Source: an uncultured Bacteroides sp. (lineage in GTDB: Bacteria > Bacteroidota > Bacteroidia > Bacteroidales > Bacteroidaceae). From it: DNA of 16,683 nucleotides. Below the pieces are notes generated by a model that was given only the letters and a program-made list of their open reading frames with translations, was not told the origin of the DNA and did no database searches. Made by a program: the position numbers and the translations under genes. The stretch's first letter is position 1. Every line of letters begins with the position of its first letter. Below are positions 13,486 to 16,683 of the stretch, one piece after another. The stretch lies in NCBI GenBank assembly GCA_900557355.1, contig USSR01000071.1, positions 1-16,683 of the forward strand. Reading direction: 5' to 3'.

Positions 13486-13702
13486 AGCTATTGACAGGAT
13501 CTCTGTCTTTTGTATTTTATAGAATTACTTAGTTAATTTGTAGCAATTTATTTGTTCTAAAATTCATTATTTATTCGTCTTTTTAAATTTTAGTTGATGA
13601 TCAATATTCTTGTTCTACAAATATACAACATAAAAAGAGCGTTTCCAAATTTTTGCGATATACAGAATTAAAAGTATTCTTAGTTACTTGTATTGAATCA
13701 CT

Positions 13703-15340
13703 TCACTTCTGAAATATTTCAGGGTATTTCCTGATAAAATAAACAGGTGTACAGCTCCAAGCGTGGCAATAACTGTTGATAGGATAAAAATCGTATGGAG
13801 AAATAAAGTCGTTTGTAGGATCGTATGCTTCCCAGAATGTGTCAGCTCCTTTGGCGATCATCCCTCCCCAGTAATTGATTAAAGCCTCTTTTGCTTCGAG
13901 GTTCATTCCACAATCTATCAGCGATTGAATATAATAATGATACATATAAGGAGTGCCGGGATAACAAACATTTTGTGTTGTATCCAATGCTGATAAAGCC
14001 TTTTTGCCTTCGGCTTTACTGGCAACTCCGCTTAAAATCATCCATATCTGTGAAGCATAGGAAATCTGCTTGTCACCTGTTCCGACGAAAAGGCCGGTTT
14101 TCCGGTTGTATAAGTTTTTGCGGGCAGCCTTTATCATTTTGTTAGTTAATGCAGGCAAGTCGGCAACTTCTTTTTCTTTTCCGAGCAGTTGAGCCAGTTT
14201 ATAGGATTCCTTAAGTGCGAATATGGATACTCCTTGTAAAGGAGCCTCTTTATACAAATCCTCTTTCCAATCGAAAAACACCCACCAGTCTTTCTTTACT
14301 TTCTCAAAATCCATCAATCCGTCGGCCTTGACATTGGTACGGACAATATCCAGCTGCTTTTTAGCCACAGGCCACAAGTCTTTGACAGTTTCCATATCGC
14401 CCGTTGCTTCCAGGTAGTCTTTCAATGTTACATTATACAGTAGCGCATATTCATAAAGAAACTGTTTGTCCTGGGCTCTCGGTACAGGATTTTCAATTAC
14501 TGTAGCCAACAGATATCCGTTCAGGTCGCTCAATCCGGCCAACAAATACAAACACCGCTTTGTAAGGTCGTGTTGCTTGTAAGAATAATTGTTGCCAAGG
14601 GCTTCCAGATATAAATCGCCGATCCAAAGACGCTGATCTCTTTTCGGACCATCCTCGTAAACGGTTTGCATACATTCTTTCAATGTATTGAGCCCGACAC
14701 GATCTATTTTCCTTATCATGGGATCAACTGCTTGCGGAAGCTCTTCAGGTATATTTTTGGCAGAAGTTTGAGCCATACATTTCATATCATGTATGTTGAA
14801 ATCATAATAAGGAGAACTGCCCAACAACTCGATTTTTACGTAGCGGAAAGCCAGCCTGCGTGAAAGAGTGACTGTTTGCGGGACATACATTACAGAAACA
14901 ACTTCGTCCTGAAGCCATGCCCTGCTTAAGCCTTCTTTATAAGAATCGAAAGGAACAGCTACTTCCGAAGGAACTTCCCCGAAAGTCAATTTAAACCTTA
15001 ACGGACCGTCGGCTGCAAGCCCGGTGCTTCTTACCGAGAAACTAAAATATCCGGTCAGATGCTCTCCGAAATCAATCGTAATCTCTTTTTTCAGTCTGAA
15101 AGGCATAGAGTATAAAGAGTCGATAGGACTGACATCTACTGCTTTGTATTTCTGAAACGATTGTGTGTCGGGTACAATATCCACTACTTTCAGCGGCTTT
15201 TTCTCTGTGATTATAAGTTTCGGTTTATATTGTTCTGCTTTTTGTAGCCACTGCTTACGGTTGTTCCCATAATAGTCTTGTGCAAAACAAGCCAATGCGG
15301 TGAATACCAGTGTCAGGCTGAATAAGATCGATTTCATCAT
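13703..15340 (-). CDS. GH78-like alpha-L-rhamnosidase family protein, acid residue replaced
   Basis: The 545-residue secreted protein has the GH78 plan: a signal peptide (about 1-21), an N-terminal beta-sandwich (about 75-190, with ITIDFGEHLTGYF) and an (alpha/alpha)6 barrel (about 200-540). GH78 enzymes invert and release terminal alpha-L-rhamnose. The signature loop reads YEDGPKRDQRLWIGD (228-242) where characterised enzymes have D-C-P-x-R-D-E-R. Asp230 is kept, but the general acid Glu is Gln236 (CAG at 14633-14635). The C-terminal TFWEAYDP keeps Glu504 at the position expected for the base. It is short for GH78, with no extra beta modules. The ATG is 4 bp after the stop of the upstream gene, so the two are cotranscribed. 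The activity may be altered or belong to a related unclassified group; rhamnosidase function is not certain. Confidence 0.85.
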   Translation of the reverse strand: MMKSILFSLTLVFTALACFAQDYYGNNRKQWLQKAEQYKPKLIITEKKPLKVVDIVPDTQSFQKYKAVDVSPIDSLYSMPFRLKKEITIDFGEHLTGYFSFSVRSTGLAADGPLRFKLTFGEVPSEVAVPFDSYKEGLSRAWLQDEVVSVMYVPQTVTLSRRLAFRYVKIELLGSSPYYDFNIHDMKCMAQTSAKNIPEELPQAVDPMIRKIDRVGLNTLKECMQTVYEDGPKRDQRLWIGDLYLEALGNNYSYKQHDLTKRCLYLLAGLSDLNGYLLATVIENPVPRAQDKQFLYEYALLYNVTLKDYLEATGDMETVKDLWPVAKKQLDIVRTNVKADGLMDFEKVKKDWWVFFDWKEDLYKEAPLQGVSIFALKESYKLAQLLGKEKEVADLPALTNKMIKAARKNLYNRKTGLFVGTGDKQISYASQIWMILSGVASKAEGKKALSALDTTQNVCYPGTPYMYHYYIQSLIDCGMNLEAKEALINYWGGMIAKGADTFWEAYDPTNDFISPYDFYPINSYCHAWSCTPVYFIRKYPEIFQK

Positions 15341-15344
15341 ATTA

Positions 15345-16683
15345 TTAATTCTCTTTGCTATCTATAACGTTCCAATTCCTGAAGTCATACACGCGTGATT
15401 CTTTTCCATGTGAAACATTCAGGAAACGTCCGTTCACCGCTTGTTCCATCCATGGGTTTGAATACAAAGGCCAATTTTCATAATCCACCTTTTCTCCGTT
15501 GACAAAACGTCCGTAATTATAGATAATTTTTAGTGTATCACCGCTAAGTGAGTGATAAATGGTCTGTCGATATTCTGGATTGGTAACGATGTATTCCAGT
15601 TTCGTTGTTTTCAGTATATCTTCTGCAAACAGATCCAGAGCTGTTTTCGTTCCTGTGGGTTGATATTTATTCGGCAAACAGGTTTCTATGACTGCGGCAG
15701 TACCACGTTGGTCGCAGCGTAACATCTTATGTTTTACTCCACGAAATACCCGGTCTTCGTCCCATGTGTATGGATGACAGAATTTTACGGCAAACAGAAC
15801 ACTTCCCCCGTCAAAGAATATCCAACCGGATTCGTCCTCTTTCATTTGTTTTATCGCGTCGATAGGCACTACTCCTGTCACATACGGATGAGGTTCTTCC
15901 GATTCTATTTTATACATGGCCAGCAACGTACCATTGTGTTGTAACACTTGTTCGCGGCAAGTAGCTCCGAAAAGGCTTTCGGCTGATCTACCATAATGGC
16001 TGATGTGAGTCAGGAAGAAAGTACTTGCCGGCGCATCCGATTCCCACACCAGTTTCCACCGGCGCATCTGCGCGCTCCATCCCAAGCTGATTCCATCCCA
16101 TTGACTAGCCAATCCATACGTTTTGTTGATATATGTATATTTCTTGAATCCCCATGGATAATTGAGTTGTGCAAATGGAGTCATATCATGCGATTCTTTA
16201 TGCACGTATGCCTTCTTTCTATCCGATGCTATATGCTGTATAATCTCTGGTACACGATAGGAAGAAACGGCTGCCAGTACACAGTAAAAACCTTCATTGT
16301 TCACAATCAATTCTCCGTTTTCATACTTTTGCTCTAATATCGGATTGGGACCTCCACCAAAAAACAACCAGCCCAAAAGTGGATAAGGACTCATCATGTG
16401 GGGAGAACAAGCAAAATAATATTCCCGTAAAGAGGAAGAAATGAAATAACCATTCAACCATTCGGGTGCCATGTTAAGTAAATGCCATTCAAGTGTCATT
16501 TGCACCTGTTTCTTAAATTCAGCATCCTTGCTGTGGTCGTACAAAGAAAGAAGGCAAGTGATATAGAATGTGCCGTACGTAGGAGAATCAAACTCTTTGA
16601 TACCATAACGTACTGTCTTATCCATTACATCCATCAGTACTGAACGGCAATGTGCCATTACCGTGTCGGCTTTCCCCCCACGA
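15345..16683 (-). CDS. Unrecognised toroid-type protein, possible polysaccharide lyase or hydrolase (5' end missing)
   Basis: The frame is open through the right edge, with at least eight codons before the first ATG at 16658, so the N-terminus lies outside the window and that ATG is probably internal. The visible 445 residues begin with helices typical of an (alpha/alpha) toroid (about the first 190) and pass to a beta-rich part. The motif YINKTYGLASQWDG followed by SAQMRRWKLVW resembles the conserved segment that joins toroid and sandwich in heparinase II/III-like lyases and some hydrolases. I could not assign a family or catalytic residues. Its tight coupling to the GH78-like gene (4 bp) and the presence of a GH105 enzyme that needs lyase products make a lyase role attractive, but this is inference. 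Confidence 0.8.
   Translation of the reverse strand, partial: RGGKADTVMAHCRSVLMDVMDKTVRYGIKEFDSPTYGTFYITCLLSLYDHSKDAEFKKQVQMTLEWHLLNMAPEWLNGYFISSSLREYYFACSPHMMSPYPLLGWLFFGGGPNPILEQKYENGELIVNNEGFYCVLAAVSSYRVPEIIQHIASDRKKAYVHKESHDMTPFAQLNYPWGFKKYTYINKTYGLASQWDGISLGWSAQMRRWKLVWESDAPASTFFLTHISHYGRSAESLFGATCREQVLQHNGTLLAMYKIESEEPHPYVTGVVPIDAIKQMKEDESGWIFFDGGSVLFAVKFCHPYTWDEDRVFRGVKHKMLRCDQRGTAAVIETCLPNKYQPTGTKTALDLFAEDILKTTKLEYIVTNPEYRQTIYHSLSGDTLKIIYNYGRFVNGEKVDYENWPLYSNPWMEQAVNGRFLNVSHGKESRVYDFRNWNVIDSKEN

Larger units (their letters stand above)
13028..13702. other. Convergent intergenic stretch with terminators and dyad repeats
   Basis: The 675-base gap lies between two converging genes. It holds the terminator of the rightward operon (13074-13120), a 22-bp dyad repeat array (13324-13411) and a terminator oriented for the leftward pair (13451-13485). 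I see no credible coding frame and no tRNA. The stretches 13121-13323 and 13486-13702 show only AT-rich sequence. Confidence 0.7.

Noticed and set aside
13493..13507. Small hairpin GACAG/CTGTC followed by TTTT
   Set aside because: A five-pair stem with a five-base loop is too weak to call a terminator, and no transcript needs it given the stronger one at 13451-13485.
15275..15340. Lipoprotein signal in the GH78-like protein (Cys18)
   Set aside because: The bases before the Cys encode ALA, lacking Leu/Val/Ile at -3, so an ordinary signal peptide is more likely.

Overview
The window looks like part of a carbohydrate-degradation locus from a gut Bacteroides or close relative. The evidence is the AT-rich intergenic DNA, weak Shine-Dalgarno sites, promoter boxes of the Bacteroides form TAnnTTTG, secreted glycoside hydrolases with MKK-type signal peptides, and a Bacteroidetes-style membrane regulator. 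Species cannot be fixed from the sequence. No SusC/SusD pair, sulfatase or hybrid two-component sensor lies inside the window, so this is either the enzyme-rich flank of a larger polysaccharide utilization locus or a stand-alone enzyme cluster.

Layout from left to right. Bases 2-82 may be the last 26 codons of a rightward gene. Bases 83-523 are non-coding and hold six exact-length 22-bp degenerate tandem repeats (209-340) and a strong stem-loop (385-416). A leftward GH27 alpha-galactosidase follows (524-2476). Divergent from it is a 467-residue single-pass membrane protein with a helix-turn-helix-like N-terminus and a PKD/lectin-like periplasmic part (2687-4090), closed by a clear terminator. 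A rightward operon then carries a GH105 unsaturated-uronyl hydrolase (4292-6103), a large clan GH-A-like hydrolase with a CBM9-like tail that is broken by a one-base frameshift (6130-9743), and a GH2 beta-galactosidase (9779-13027), closed by a terminator at 13074-13120. The convergent gap 13028-13702 holds a second array of 22-bp dyad repeats and a terminator serving the opposite strand. A leftward pair completes the window: a GH78-like protein (13703-15340) and, 4 bp upstream of it, an unrecognised toroid-type protein that runs off the right edge.

Together the enzymes point to a galactose-rich plant glycan bearing uronic acid and probably rhamnose, such as an arabinogalactan protein, exudate gum or rhamnogalacturonan-type side chain. 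GH27 would remove alpha-galactose, GH2 beta-galactose, GH105 the 4,5-unsaturated uronic acid left by a lyase, and the GH78-like protein possibly rhamnose. The substrate is inference. 

The most notable observations are: phased 11-bp TTTTG-type repeats placed at the same distance from the -7 box upstream of both the GH27 gene and the GH105 operon; the likely transmembrane one-component regulator between them; the single-base lesion that splits the largest enzyme just before its catalytic acid/base; two separate 22-bp-period repeat arrays; and a GH78-like protein with Gln where the family's general acid Glu is expected.
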